The notes under the pieces: model-generated | The model's input: only the letters and a program-made list of their open reading frames with translations | What the model was told of the DNA's origin: nothing | Database searches by the model: none | Position numbers and translations under genes: made by a program | Shown here: in pieces, positions 46,824 to 56,230 of the stretch | How the letters are laid out: every line of letters begins with the position of its first letter | Position numbering within the stretch: the stretch's first letter is position 1 | Assembly (NCBI GenBank): GCA_029262795.1 | Contig: JAJCYT010000034.1 | Coordinates: 1-64,000 of the forward strand | DNA from: Candidatus Fraserbacteria bacterium | GTDB lineage: Bacteria > Bipolaricaulota > Bipolaricaulia > RBG-16-55-9 > JAJCYT01 | Direction: 5' to 3' | Length of the DNA stretch: 64,000 bases

Positions 46824-48635
46824 TCAGGCCGCAGATCTTTCTCGACGATTTGCCCAGGCTTGATAAACAGATGTGCCACGTAGTGTCTCCAGACGAGGTT
46901 CGGACCACAGCAAGGCGAGTGGCCATGAGCGTTGTTGTCGAGCTTGTTCAAGCTGATCCACCGCCAACTGATGTTCTTGCATGCCAGCAAACACAATCGC
47001 CAGGTGATACGGAGATACAAATTGTTTTGCTGATACCGATTGCAGTTGTGTAATGACACGTTCAGCCTCGGTTCGTTTACCGATGGTGCCATAAGTATGT
47101 CCCAGTGAAACCCAGTAACTTGTTGCACCACCTGACAATTGAGCCACTTTTTCGAGTTGATGAAGTGCTTTTTTTGATTCGGATTGCTGGATATAGGCAT
47201 GGCTTAAAAATTGGTAAGCGAGCCAGGAATTAGGCTCTAACTCAAGCGCTTGTTTGGCCGCATCGATGACATTGACAGGGTCTTTCATCAAATAGAAAAT
47301 CCGTGCCATAGCGATGTAGGTTTCAATGGACAATGGATTGATTTCATGGGCTTTGGATGCCCATGTCATTGCCTTTTTATAATCTCCCCAGGCTGCATAG
47401 AGAGCGGCCAATCGCAAGTAAGTGGGTAAATAGGATGGGTCAAGTTCGAGGGCTCGCTGGAGGTGGTTTTCAGCTGCTTCTCCTTGCCATTCAAAGTTCA
47501 TCAACACCAAAGCCAGGGCGGTGTGTGCAGCTGGAGAAGCATTGTCTAAATGCAGCGCTTGCTGAGCTTCGGCTTTTGCCGCTTTACAATGGGTGCTAAG
47601 TGAATGTTGATGGTAAATGACCAGGCTGGCGTGCACATCGGCCAACCCTGCATGAGCATCTGCATTTTCTGCATCGAGGTGTGTCGCTTGGTGAAAATAT
47701 TTGTATGCCTGTTGTGTTGCTCTGGCAGTGTTTTTGCTCAACAAAAAGCGTCCCTTTAATAGCGCTTTTTGTACCTTTGCTGTTTTGTTGTCCAAAATAA
47801 ACCCGGCAGGATGTTTGCGAAGCGATTGATTTAACCAAATCGTTTTGGTTGTGGGTGCGACGCTGAGGTTTTGTAACGTATCTTGGCATTGATCATAAAC
47901 TTGAGTGATTTCTTTTGTCTGGCCCAGGCGAGAAAGCGCCATCATTTTTTCCTGATAGAAAACCTCATTGAATGGGTTTTGTTCAAGGCCCTTGTTTGCA
48001 CAAGCAAGAGCCTCCTGAAATTGCTTCTGTCTTCGGTGCAGGATGGCGGCCTCACGCAATGCATTTTCATAATCAAACTTCCAGGCATTGCGAGGCAACA
48101 TTGTCCATTCCTCATAAATATCCTGAGCCAGAAAAGGGCCCCGATAAATTTTTAGAGCAGTTTGAAAAGCATGAGCAGCGTCTGAAAATAACCCTTCATT
48201 TTGATACCTTCGTGCGATTGAAAGCTGATGTGAAAAAGTTTCGGTATCCACCCAGACAGAGGCATTTGGGTCGAAACGATAACAGCCAGGCGCCAACCGT
48301 TTGATATAGGCAGAATCCACCCCTCGTGTCAAATTAGGTTCTAGGGCGTAACGCAATTCCGAAATCCTTGCGTGAAGATTTTTAATTGCCTTCTCAAATC
48401 TGAGTTCCGGGAACAAGTGGTGGGCCAGCATTTCGGAAGTAAATATTTCACTTCGGTTATGCACCATTAACTTAAGCAAAGCGATGGTTTTTGGTCGCCC
48501 AAAGGCTGAATTTGGTAAACGCAGTTTTTGTAGCCAAACCTCAAACTCACCAAATAATTTTATGGCAAGTGGGCTTTTGTCTTCCTTTTGAATGCCTAAG
48601 TTTATGTTGCCCATGGCTTTCATCATATTTGCCAT
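46824..48635 (-). CDS. BTAD-domain regulator with C-terminal TPR array
   Basis: LAIKLFGEFEVWLQKLRLPNSAFGRPKTIALLKLM; VWVDTETFSHQLSIARRYQNEG; TPR motifs (ADAHAGLADVHASL, LDPSYLPTYLRLAALYAAWGDYKKAM). Confidence 0.87.
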   Translation of the reverse strand: MANMMKAMGNINLGIQKEDKSPLAIKLFGEFEVWLQKLRLPNSAFGRPKTIALLKLMVHNRSEIFTSEMLAHHLFPELRFEKAIKNLHARISELRYALEPNLTRGVDSAYIKRLAPGCYRFDPNASVWVDTETFSHQLSIARRYQNEGLFSDAAHAFQTALKIYRGPFLAQDIYEEWTMLPRNAWKFDYENALREAAILHRRQKQFQEALACANKGLEQNPFNEVFYQEKMMALSRLGQTKEITQVYDQCQDTLQNLSVAPTTKTIWLNQSLRKHPAGFILDNKTAKVQKALLKGRFLLSKNTARATQQAYKYFHQATHLDAENADAHAGLADVHASLVIYHQHSLSTHCKAAKAEAQQALHLDNASPAAHTALALVLMNFEWQGEAAENHLQRALELDPSYLPTYLRLAALYAAWGDYKKAMTWASKAHEINPLSIETYIAMARIFYLMKDPVNVIDAAKQALELEPNSWLAYQFLSHAYIQQSESKKALHQLEKVAQLSGGATSYWVSLGHTYGTIGKRTEAERVITQLQSVSAKQFVSPYHLAIVFAGMQEHQLAVDQLEQARQQRSWPLALLWSEPRLETLRGTSVYQAWANRRERSAA

Positions 48636-48732
48636 CCCGAAGATTCTTACAAACGGAAGATTTCTGGAAGGTCTCTCAATAAGATCAATCGTAGCGTTTG
48701 TTCATTCTGTCTATAAAAAAGGGAGTACGAAT

Positions 48733-49686
48733 ATGGACCATAGCTATTACAAAAGTTTAAGGCGGATCAGGATTGTGGTCTTTATGGCATTTGTCCTGTC
48801 AGTTGGTGGTATCGCACCGGTTGTGATCAGCCAGCAAGGCGTTGTTGTGACCACATTGACCGACTTGTCTAGTGGAACGGGTGGTGTGGCGGTTGACGCA
48901 CAGGGCAATATTTTCGTGGCAGACATTGGGCCCAACCCCACGTGGAGAGGGACAACAATATATCAAGTGACACCGGAAGGTGACGTGAGCGTTTTTGTCA
49001 GCGGTCAAGGATTGCTTGGCCCAACCGGCAACGCTTTTGACACGAAGGGCAATTTATTTCAATCCAGTTTAACTGGCAGCCAGGTTCACAAAATAACACC
49101 CGGTGGTGAAGTCAGCCTGTTTACGAATCAAGGCGTAACAGGGCCGGTTGGGGTTGCATTGGACAGCGATGACAATGTATATATCGCCAATTGCAGAAGT
49201 GCATCCATCCAGAAAGTGACACCAGAGGGCGTTTCCACTCGCTTTATCAGCAGCAATCTTTTGAATTGCCCCAATGGCATTGCGTTGGATGAGAGCAACA
49301 ATGTGTATGTTTCTAATTTTCGTAATGGCCGCGTAATCAAAATCACGCAAGGAGGAGAAGCCTCTGTGTTTGCCAGTGTGCCTGGAAGTGGAAATCTTGG
49401 ACACATTACCTATGCAGGAGATGGCATTTTTTATGTGGTTTCACGGGGAACGCATCAAATATACGCATTGAATTTAGAAGGTGAATTGACATTGCTGGCT
49501 GGATCAGGAGAACGAGGCCATCACAATGGGCCCGCTCTGGAAGCCACTTTTTCCTTACCCAATGATCTGAGCATCAGCCCAGATGGAAAAAAACTGTATC
49601 TGAATGAAATGGCCAACACCGAAGCCAATATCAATACACCCAGCGTGTTGCGTGTGATTCATCTGCCAGAGGCTTCTACAGAATAA
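48733..49686 (+). CDS. Exported NHL-repeat / SMP-30-like beta-propeller protein
   Basis: GVAVDAQGNIFVADIG, GVALDSDDNVYIANC, GIALDESNNVYVSNF; close paralogue of 26552-27532; start at ATG 48733 gives a clean export signal. Confidence 0.85.
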   Translation: MDHSYYKSLRRIRIVVFMAFVLSVGGIAPVVISQQGVVVTTLTDLSSGTGGVAVDAQGNIFVADIGPNPTWRGTTIYQVTPEGDVSVFVSGQGLLGPTGNAFDTKGNLFQSSLTGSQVHKITPGGEVSLFTNQGVTGPVGVALDSDDNVYIANCRSASIQKVTPEGVSTRFISSNLLNCPNGIALDESNNVYVSNFRNGRVIKITQGGEASVFASVPGSGNLGHITYAGDGIFYVVSRGTHQIYALNLEGELTLLAGSGERGHHNGPALEATFSLPNDLSISPDGKKLYLNEMANTEANINTPSVLRVIHLPEASTE

Positions 49687-49722
49687 GATTGGATTCCAAT
49701 TTGAAAGGTATTCGTTAAGTTT

Positions 49723-49757
49723 GAAAGAGAGGCAACCATTTTGGTTGCCTCTCTTTC
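49723..49757. terminator. Hairpin terminator between convergent genes
   Basis: GAAAGAGAGGCAACCA-TTT-TGGTTGCCTCTCTTTC 16-bp perfect stem. Confidence 0.8.
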
Positions 49758-49769
49758 ACTAAGAAAAAT

Positions 49770-49886
49770 TTAACAGTTGCTTGGGCAAGGGTCTGCAAAG
49801 GCAACAGCACCATCGACAAAATCCATTACGCCCAACACTGCCAACGTCAATGCGAAGACCAATAAACCGATTTTAACTACTTTCAT
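49770..49886 (-). CDS. 38-aa putative secreted peptide precursor
   Basis: MKVVKIGLLVFALTLAVLGVMDFVDGAVAFADPCPSNC*; SD AAGGGAG 5 nt before ATG; hydrophobic leader with A-F-A signal-peptidase-like site; below the ORF-track size cut-off. Confidence 0.6.
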   Translation of the reverse strand: MKVVKIGLLVFALTLAVLGVMDFVDGAVAFADPCPSNC

Positions 49887-50134
49887 TGAAACTCCCTTCA
49901 GTTTTTTGCAGCCAGCTGCCGGCAAGTGCTGCTGTGCTTGATGGACCAAGCATGCAAAAGGATTGTTCCAACTTTGTTAAGAAATGTCTTTAGAAGGAAT
50001 TAAATGCGTTGCTTATGTTTGAAATAAAAAACGGCTTGTTGATTAAATTGAATGAAGCGGGAAATGAGAGCGATAAAATTTTTAATCGCTGATTTTAGTT
50101 AAGGAAGGCTTGATCGATCATGGGGCTAAAAAAG

Positions 50135-50173
50135 AACATCCGCCGCGCAGCAAAAAACCGCGCGGCGGATGTT
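50135..50173 (-). terminator. Intrinsic terminator for the substrate-binding protein gene
   Basis: AACATCCGCCGCGC ... GCGCGGCGGATGTT; T tract on the minus strand (rc of CTAAAAAAG). Confidence 0.9.
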
Positions 50174-50210
50174 GACTTTAGTTCAATTTGAACTGTCAAC
50201 CAATCAGTGA

Positions 50211-52256
50211 TTAGTTGGTGCTGCAAGAGCCTTCGTTCCCGGCAATGTCCACGCGATATTTCAAGTGGGTGTTGCCGTTGACGGTGCGACCGTGGTTGCA
50301 AAGGCGGTCGGTGCGCACTGCGAACAAAGCGTTAGGAATGGCCAAATGCATGAAAGGTTCACCCTGGAGGAACGCAATCTGTTCCTTGTCAAAGCCAACC
50401 TGTGCATCTGGAATGGTTACTGAAGCAAAGCCTTCATCAAAACCGGCTTCCACAGCGGCAGAAGAAGGATCCTGGGCCGTCAAACCATCCGTGGCGTTTG
50501 GATCACAGCTGAGGTGCCAGAAGTACAAAGCAGCACCGCACTGGTAAATGTTAGCGCCGCCACCTGGGTCGCCACCGGTCAAACCAAGCATGATGTAACC
50601 GGAGAAGGTGCCGCCCAGCAATTCAGATACCAACGTGGAGAACGCTTTTTCCTGAGCCTGGCAGCTGATGCCAAGTGGTGTCCAACTGGAACAAGCGATT
50701 TCACTGTAGGCCAAGCGCGTGGTGTTACCGGCGTTGGTAACCACAACAACATCAAAGTTACCACCAGGGTTGCCGAGACCATCGAAGTCGGCAGGGATGT
50801 TGCGGATGCCGTCGCCATCGGTGTCAACCACACCAACGCTGTCGAGCAATTCACCAGCAGTGGCAACACAAGCATCGTAGTCCACCAAGCAGCCCAAGTG
50901 TTGAGCGGCTTCTGGGGTAGAGTTAGGATCTGGCAATTTGTTGACCTGCAAGCTCAAACCGGTCTCCAAGCTCCAGACGCCACCCACACAATTATCAGCC
51001 GTGGCCAAACCAGCGTTGATCATGGTATCACAGGTGTTGTCGCGACCCAGGAAGAACGTGGTGCCAGCGTTGCCGCTGAGCGTGGTCATGGTGTACTGAG
51101 GTGTGCCCAGACCCAACAACACGTTGAAAACAGCGGCGGTACGGTCATAGGCCAGAGACAATGCACGGCGCACTGTCTGATTACGGGCAGCAGCAGCCAA
51201 GTTAGGATCGGGATCGTCTTGGTTTGGCGTGATCCAGGCTGTGCCTGCTGCAGGCGTGCCGTTATCTACATCGCCGTTGACTTCAAAACCAGAGCCAGCC
51301 TGACTGAAGATTGTAGAAAGGTCACCAGGGCGTGGACCCAGCCATTCGGTCTGACCGTTGAGGAAGTTACTCACTGCCAAGTTCTGACCGTTGGTTGGGA
51401 AAATGATGACTTCCAATTCATCCAAATAAGGCAACTGGGTGCCGTTGCTGTCCACACCGTAGAAAGCTTCATTACGGCTGAAGCGGCCCACTTGGTCGGA
51501 CACAAATTCGTTGATCACAAATGGACCCAAGCCACCGGTCAACATGTCAATGTCCACACCCAATCCCATAAATTCCTGGACAGCGCGTGGGCCGTTGACA
51601 CCATCTTCAGTTGCGATACCTTGCACGTCGATGAGATCCAAAGCCATCTGCCTGGAAATCACGAACTGAGAGCCAGCCAAACCGGTGTAGGTGCGGAAAG
51701 GCGCGTTGCAGGTGATGGTCAGTTGTGTGGCGGACAATGCTTCGAGGGCAAATGGGTTGCCATCGCTGCATACGAAAGCGGACGTGGAGGAGTTTGGCAA
51801 GTTAGGGTTATATACCACGTCATTGTACCAATATAAAACGTCATCAGCTGTTACAGCACTGCCATCGGCATAGGTCATGCCATCGCGCAGGGTGTAAGTG
51901 ACCACTGTGGCATCTTCATTCACTTCAATGACGGAAGCGGCGCGTGGGTCCAAGCCATTGGCGGCGCTGCCCAAAATGCCGAAATCCAACGTGGCAAATG
52001 GGTTAGAGCCAGCCGTGCCGAACAAATGTTCGTAAATGGAAGAAGACGCTGTGTCATTGGATGTCACTGGGTTCAGTGAAGATGGTGAAGCGATGATGGA
52101 GTAAGAAGCCGTTCCACCAGCCGTTGGCGCACAATCGAATACGTCGGAAGAGTCAGCACAATCAATGGCTTGCCAGCTCTGGGCAGAGGCAACAACGGAC
52201 AGCAGTCCGATGGCGCCCAGTACAGCAAAAACAGCAAACAAATTCTTAAAATTCAT
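50211..52256 (-). CDS. ABC transporter substrate-binding protein (SBP family 5)
   Basis: signal peptide; SLNPVTSNDTASSSIYEHLFG, YTLRDGMTYADGSAVTADDVLYWYN, RRALSLAYDR. Confidence 0.92.
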   Translation of the reverse strand: MNFKNLFAVFAVLGAIGLLSVVASAQSWQAIDCADSSDVFDCAPTAGGTASYSIIASPSSLNPVTSNDTASSSIYEHLFGTAGSNPFATLDFGILGSAANGLDPRAASVIEVNEDATVVTYTLRDGMTYADGSAVTADDVLYWYNDVVYNPNLPNSSTSAFVCSDGNPFALEALSATQLTITCNAPFRTYTGLAGSQFVISRQMALDLIDVQGIATEDGVNGPRAVQEFMGLGVDIDMLTGGLGPFVINEFVSDQVGRFSRNEAFYGVDSNGTQLPYLDELEVIIFPTNGQNLAVSNFLNGQTEWLGPRPGDLSTIFSQAGSGFEVNGDVDNGTPAAGTAWITPNQDDPDPNLAAAARNQTVRRALSLAYDRTAAVFNVLLGLGTPQYTMTTLSGNAGTTFFLGRDNTCDTMINAGLATADNCVGGVWSLETGLSLQVNKLPDPNSTPEAAQHLGCLVDYDACVATAGELLDSVGVVDTDGDGIRNIPADFDGLGNPGGNFDVVVVTNAGNTTRLAYSEIACSSWTPLGISCQAQEKAFSTLVSELLGGTFSGYIMLGLTGGDPGGGANIYQCGAALYFWHLSCDPNATDGLTAQDPSSAAVEAGFDEGFASVTIPDAQVGFDKEQIAFLQGEPFMHLAIPNALFAVRTDRLCNHGRTVNGNTHLKYRVDIAGNEGSCSTN

Positions 52257-53107
52257 CTTTGGTAGACCTCCTGATTTTCCCTAGAGATTTATTTGGGAAA
52301 ATTTATAGTTGTAAAATTCATTGATCTTTTAACACGCACGATGCTCTATATAAACCTCCTTGTCTTGAAGTGAATGATTTGTTCATCTTCTGTGCTGCAA
52401 CAATCTGTGATTGGTAACAGGGCATAAAACTGGTGAGCCCATGCCGACCCAGACTGAAACAGCGTTGCTTTGATTTTTCTGCTTTAAATAAAAATTGGAA
52501 AAATGGTGTGAAAGAACACCTTGAGGAAAAACAGATAGGATCCCCATCAATGAGGACAAAAACCTGCTGGATAAAATATCACGCCTAAACAGCGCAAAGA
52601 TGCTCAAGGGGCACTTTTTCACAAAACTCTCCTTGCCGAACCCTTTACAGGGCTTCGGTTGAAAATCTGTTAAAAGTCCCCTTAGCTCTAGAGATGAGCC
52701 AAATGGTATGTAACGCCTTTAAAAACCTATTCCTTACGATAAAATGTGTTCGCTGCACAACGTAAGGAACCAATGTTTTCTAGGTAAAACTTTAATTGTG
52801 TGCCTCAAATCCCTGATAAAATTTGTGGCACAAAATTCCCTTACTTACAGACCCATTATAATAACGCTAAATTCCAGTCTGACAAGTTTTATATTTGGCA
52901 TAGAGAGTCAATGGTATAGCGAAAGTTGATGTGGTTGATTGACAGATTCAATCATCAAGGATTGAAAACCTCAAACAATTTTCTAAACACATTTGTAAAA
53001 AGCTTCAAACCTCCAATCCTCTGGATCTACAGGGGGCTAAGGCAAATCTTCAAAGATAGGCTCTAAAGCTTTAGGGGTATTCTTTTTGAAACTCTGAAAA
53101 ATAAGAA

Positions 53108-53144
53108 GAGGCCAATCTTTCATAACTTATGAAAGATTGGCCTC
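53108..53144 (-). terminator. Intrinsic terminator
   Basis: GAGGCCAATCTTTCATA-ACT-TATGAAAGATTGGCCTC, T-rich on the minus strand. Confidence 0.88.
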
Positions 53145-53175
53145 CAACTTTGTTTGATTCTAAGTACAGATTACA

Positions 53176-54798
53176 TCAAGGCATGACGGTTTGATTGGCC
53201 CAAATGGTGATTAATGCCAACATGGTGGCATCATCAATGGTTTTGCCGCCTGTGCGGGGCACACCTGCGCCACTGATCCATAATTGTAGCGCTTCTTTAA
53301 TTTCCAGGTCGCCGATGTAATGATCCGCATTGGGATCGCCTTCAGGATCGTTGCTGATCATGCGGGCAACGGCCTGGGCAACCGGCAAATCTGGATCAAA
53401 GTTTTCGCATCCAATTTCGCAAAGTGGCAATCCACTCGGCACGCTGGTTGGAATTTGTTGCGCGTAGTTAAGGCAACTCATGTCTGTAAGCGAATTCAGA
53501 AATGCCATTAACTGTTCGATTTCCAATTCTTCCAAATCAGTTGGCATCAACTCAATCGCATCCGCAATGGCCTGTCGCCGGACAGGATCGTTATGTGCCA
53601 CAAAATCCATCGCATTCAAATCTGCCCGCGATGGCATTGAGGTTAGAAAGGCATCATATTGTGCCAATGATTGTGTTGGATTGAGATGATGGCGCACCAT
53701 CTCTTCTAAATCTTCATAGGCACCGTCATGGCCCCAAGGACCAGTCAAGGTCACCTGACGTAATGGTGGCGTACGGAAACGGAAGCGATCTTCAGTCAAA
53801 CCCGTCACCCGTTCGCGCCCAAAATCGTCATGGCCGTCCGAATATCCTGGCAGGTTGTCGCCTTTGCCAGGGCCGATTTGGGGCATCCCAATCGCATAAA
53901 AATTGTGATCGGTTTGAAATTTACCAGAGTGACAATTGACACACCCGGCTTTGCCGTAAAAAAGATCTTTGCCCGAAAGCTGAATTTTTGTCAATGCAAA
54001 CGGATCGCCATTCAAATAACGGTCAAATGGGGCGTTTGTACAACGAAACGCCTGAGCCTCATAAGCGGCAATGGCATTGGCAGCATGAACATAGGTGATG
54101 TCCTCTGCTGTTTGAATATTTCCAAATGCTTCGCTGAACAATTGGACATATTCATCAATGCCCTGAAGTCGCTTGGCAATTTGTTCCCAGACCCCATTAG
54201 GGCCAGCAAGGTTGCCATTGGCAGCGACATCGGCAATCGAGTTTTCGCCTGCCTGTCCCGCCATCTCCGTGCCGGAAGTGACAGGAAACATTGCCTGGGC
54301 AGCCAGCGTACTATCAAGGCCAACGGGCAAATCTAACCCTGCCGGTGTGCTGAAACCGCTGGGGTGACGAGTATCCATCATCACGCGACCATCGTGGAAC
54401 ATCACCACAAATTCATTGGCGCCCAAATTGAAGATGGCAGGTGAGTTTCGAGGCACACGCTCATGCACGGCATCTAATCCCAAGCCTGTGTTACGAGAAC
54501 GCCCTAACCCCATTCCACCTTCACCCACGGGCAAAGCAAGAGCGTCTCCCGTTGCCATATATGGATGATGGCAGGTGGCACATGACATATTGCGATTGCC
54601 GCTCAACACCTTGTCAAAAAACAACAGTTTGCCAAGTTCCTCTTTGGCGACATCCCGATCTTGAAAATCCTGATCAGTGATGGGGATACCATCACTGCTG
54701 CCGCCAAACGTACCCGCAGGCAGCGCGATACTGAGCACAAAGCCCAGCAATAAAACCAACAATGGAAAGACAAACGTGGTCTGCTTAGAAGACCTCAT
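53176..54798 (-). CDS. Di-haem cytochrome c peroxidase / MauG family protein
   Basis: two CxxCH (MSCATCHHP, AGCVNCHSG); LGKLLFFDKVLSGNRNMSCATCH; PPLRQVTLTGPWGHDGAYEDLEEMVRHH. Confidence 0.93.
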   Translation of the reverse strand: MRSSKQTTFVFPLLVLLLGFVLSIALPAGTFGGSSDGIPITDQDFQDRDVAKEELGKLLFFDKVLSGNRNMSCATCHHPYMATGDALALPVGEGGMGLGRSRNTGLGLDAVHERVPRNSPAIFNLGANEFVVMFHDGRVMMDTRHPSGFSTPAGLDLPVGLDSTLAAQAMFPVTSGTEMAGQAGENSIADVAANGNLAGPNGVWEQIAKRLQGIDEYVQLFSEAFGNIQTAEDITYVHAANAIAAYEAQAFRCTNAPFDRYLNGDPFALTKIQLSGKDLFYGKAGCVNCHSGKFQTDHNFYAIGMPQIGPGKGDNLPGYSDGHDDFGRERVTGLTEDRFRFRTPPLRQVTLTGPWGHDGAYEDLEEMVRHHLNPTQSLAQYDAFLTSMPSRADLNAMDFVAHNDPVRRQAIADAIELMPTDLEELEIEQLMAFLNSLTDMSCLNYAQQIPTSVPSGLPLCEIGCENFDPDLPVAQAVARMISNDPEGDPNADHYIGDLEIKEALQLWISGAGVPRTGGKTIDDATMLALITIWANQTVMP

Positions 54799-54954
54799 CC
54801 CTAAGACCCCCTCATTTCGATTACGATCAATTAATCTCAGGTGCTATTTTAGAGATATTTTGGAAGATGTCTAATGTTTTAAAAAAAGTCGTGCTAAAGC
54901 GTTTTAGCAGAGATTGACAATTGGTTAGATGGATTGTCTATGGATGCAGCATAT

Positions 54955-56202
54955 TTAGGCGTTCAGATGCTCGGCAGATGCCAACTCAATGCACAAGGCC
55001 AGTACGCGCATGGCGTCTTCCACTTCAGCCAGGGGGGGGCGCGTTGGCGCAATGCGAATGTTGCTGTTGTTCGGGTCTTTTCCAAACGGATAGGTGGCTC
55101 CTGCGGGGGTGAGTGCCACGCCGATTTCTTTGGCCAGCGCAACCACACGATCGGCCACAGGGTGCTTGGTATCGAGATTGACGAAATACCCGCCTTTGGG
55201 ATCCGCCCAAGTAGCGAGATCTTTGTCGCCAAGCTCTTCGGACAGCACACGCTGAACCGCACCAAACTTGGGTTTGAGAATTTGGGCATGATGGCGCATC
55301 AATCCAGAAACGCCACCCTCATATTGTGTCAAAAACTTTACGTGGCGGTACTGTTCAATCTTGTTGGGGCCAATGGTCAATGCATTGAACAGTTTTCCCA
55401 TGTAAGCCAGGTTGGCCTCGCTGGTTCCCATGAAGCCCAGACCTGCACCTGCCAAGGTGACCTTTGAAGTTGAGCCAAACAGATAGGCTCGATCAGGATT
55501 TTCGGCGGCTTTGCAAGCTTCTAAGATATTCAGAGGCACGGACGGTTGATCGGTTAAATGATGAACGGCATACGCATCGTCGGCAAAGATTGTAAAGTCC
55601 GGCGCGGCAGCTTTGAGGCTGGCAAGGCGTTTGACATTCTCATCAGAAATCGTATCGCCTGTTGGGTTGCTGTAAGTGGGCACAAAATAAATGCCCTTGA
55701 TGTCTGGATCACTGCCAGCCAGGCGTTCGACTTCATCCAGGTTGGGGCCACTTTCATCAATCCCGACAGTGACCAATTCGTAGCCCAGTGTGTCCAGCAT
55801 ATGAAAGTGACGATCATAGCCAGGCACGGTCACGATGATTTTGGCGGCACTTTTGCCCCACGGTTGTGGGCTGTCTTTGAGCCCGCGCAACAAGCCCAAA
55901 GCAAACACATGACTCATGATCTCCATGCTGGCATTGTTGCCCACCAGCGTTTCTTCAAGGCGCACACGTAAAATAGAGGCGCACAACTCACGGGCTTCGG
56001 CCAATCCATAAATCCCGCCACCGTAATTGCGAAGTGCAACACCACTTGAAGTGATTGCGTCGCCCTTATCCACAATGGTCATCATGGGGTTGGACAAATC
56101 GAAGTTTTCATCGGACGGCTGACCACGGGTCATGTCCAAATTTAGCGCTTGCTTTTTATAAGTTTCGTGGCGTTGTGTGAGCGTGTTTAAATCAATCATC
56201 AT
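54955..56202 (-). CDS. PLP-dependent aminotransferase (AspB/PF12897-type aspartate aminotransferase)
   Basis: LDMTRGQPSDENFDLS, ALRNYGGGIYGLAEARELCASIL, VPTYSNPTGDTIS, FGSTSKVTLAGAGLGF. Confidence 0.9.
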   Translation of the reverse strand: MMIDLNTLTQRHETYKKQALNLDMTRGQPSDENFDLSNPMMTIVDKGDAITSSGVALRNYGGGIYGLAEARELCASILRVRLEETLVGNNASMEIMSHVFALGLLRGLKDSPQPWGKSAAKIIVTVPGYDRHFHMLDTLGYELVTVGIDESGPNLDEVERLAGSDPDIKGIYFVPTYSNPTGDTISDENVKRLASLKAAAPDFTIFADDAYAVHHLTDQPSVPLNILEACKAAENPDRAYLFGSTSKVTLAGAGLGFMGTSEANLAYMGKLFNALTIGPNKIEQYRHVKFLTQYEGGVSGLMRHHAQILKPKFGAVQRVLSEELGDKDLATWADPKGGYFVNLDTKHPVADRVVALAKEIGVALTPAGATYPFGKDPNNSNIRIAPTRPPLAEVEDAMRVLALCIELASAEHLNA

Positions 56203-56230
56203 GTCACTTCCAGGTCATCAGGATACAGAT

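Noticed and set aside
50514-51836. 440-aa plus-strand ORF
   Set aside because: Entirely antisense to the well-supported substrate-binding protein gene; composition is that of a shadow ORF with no recognisable motif.
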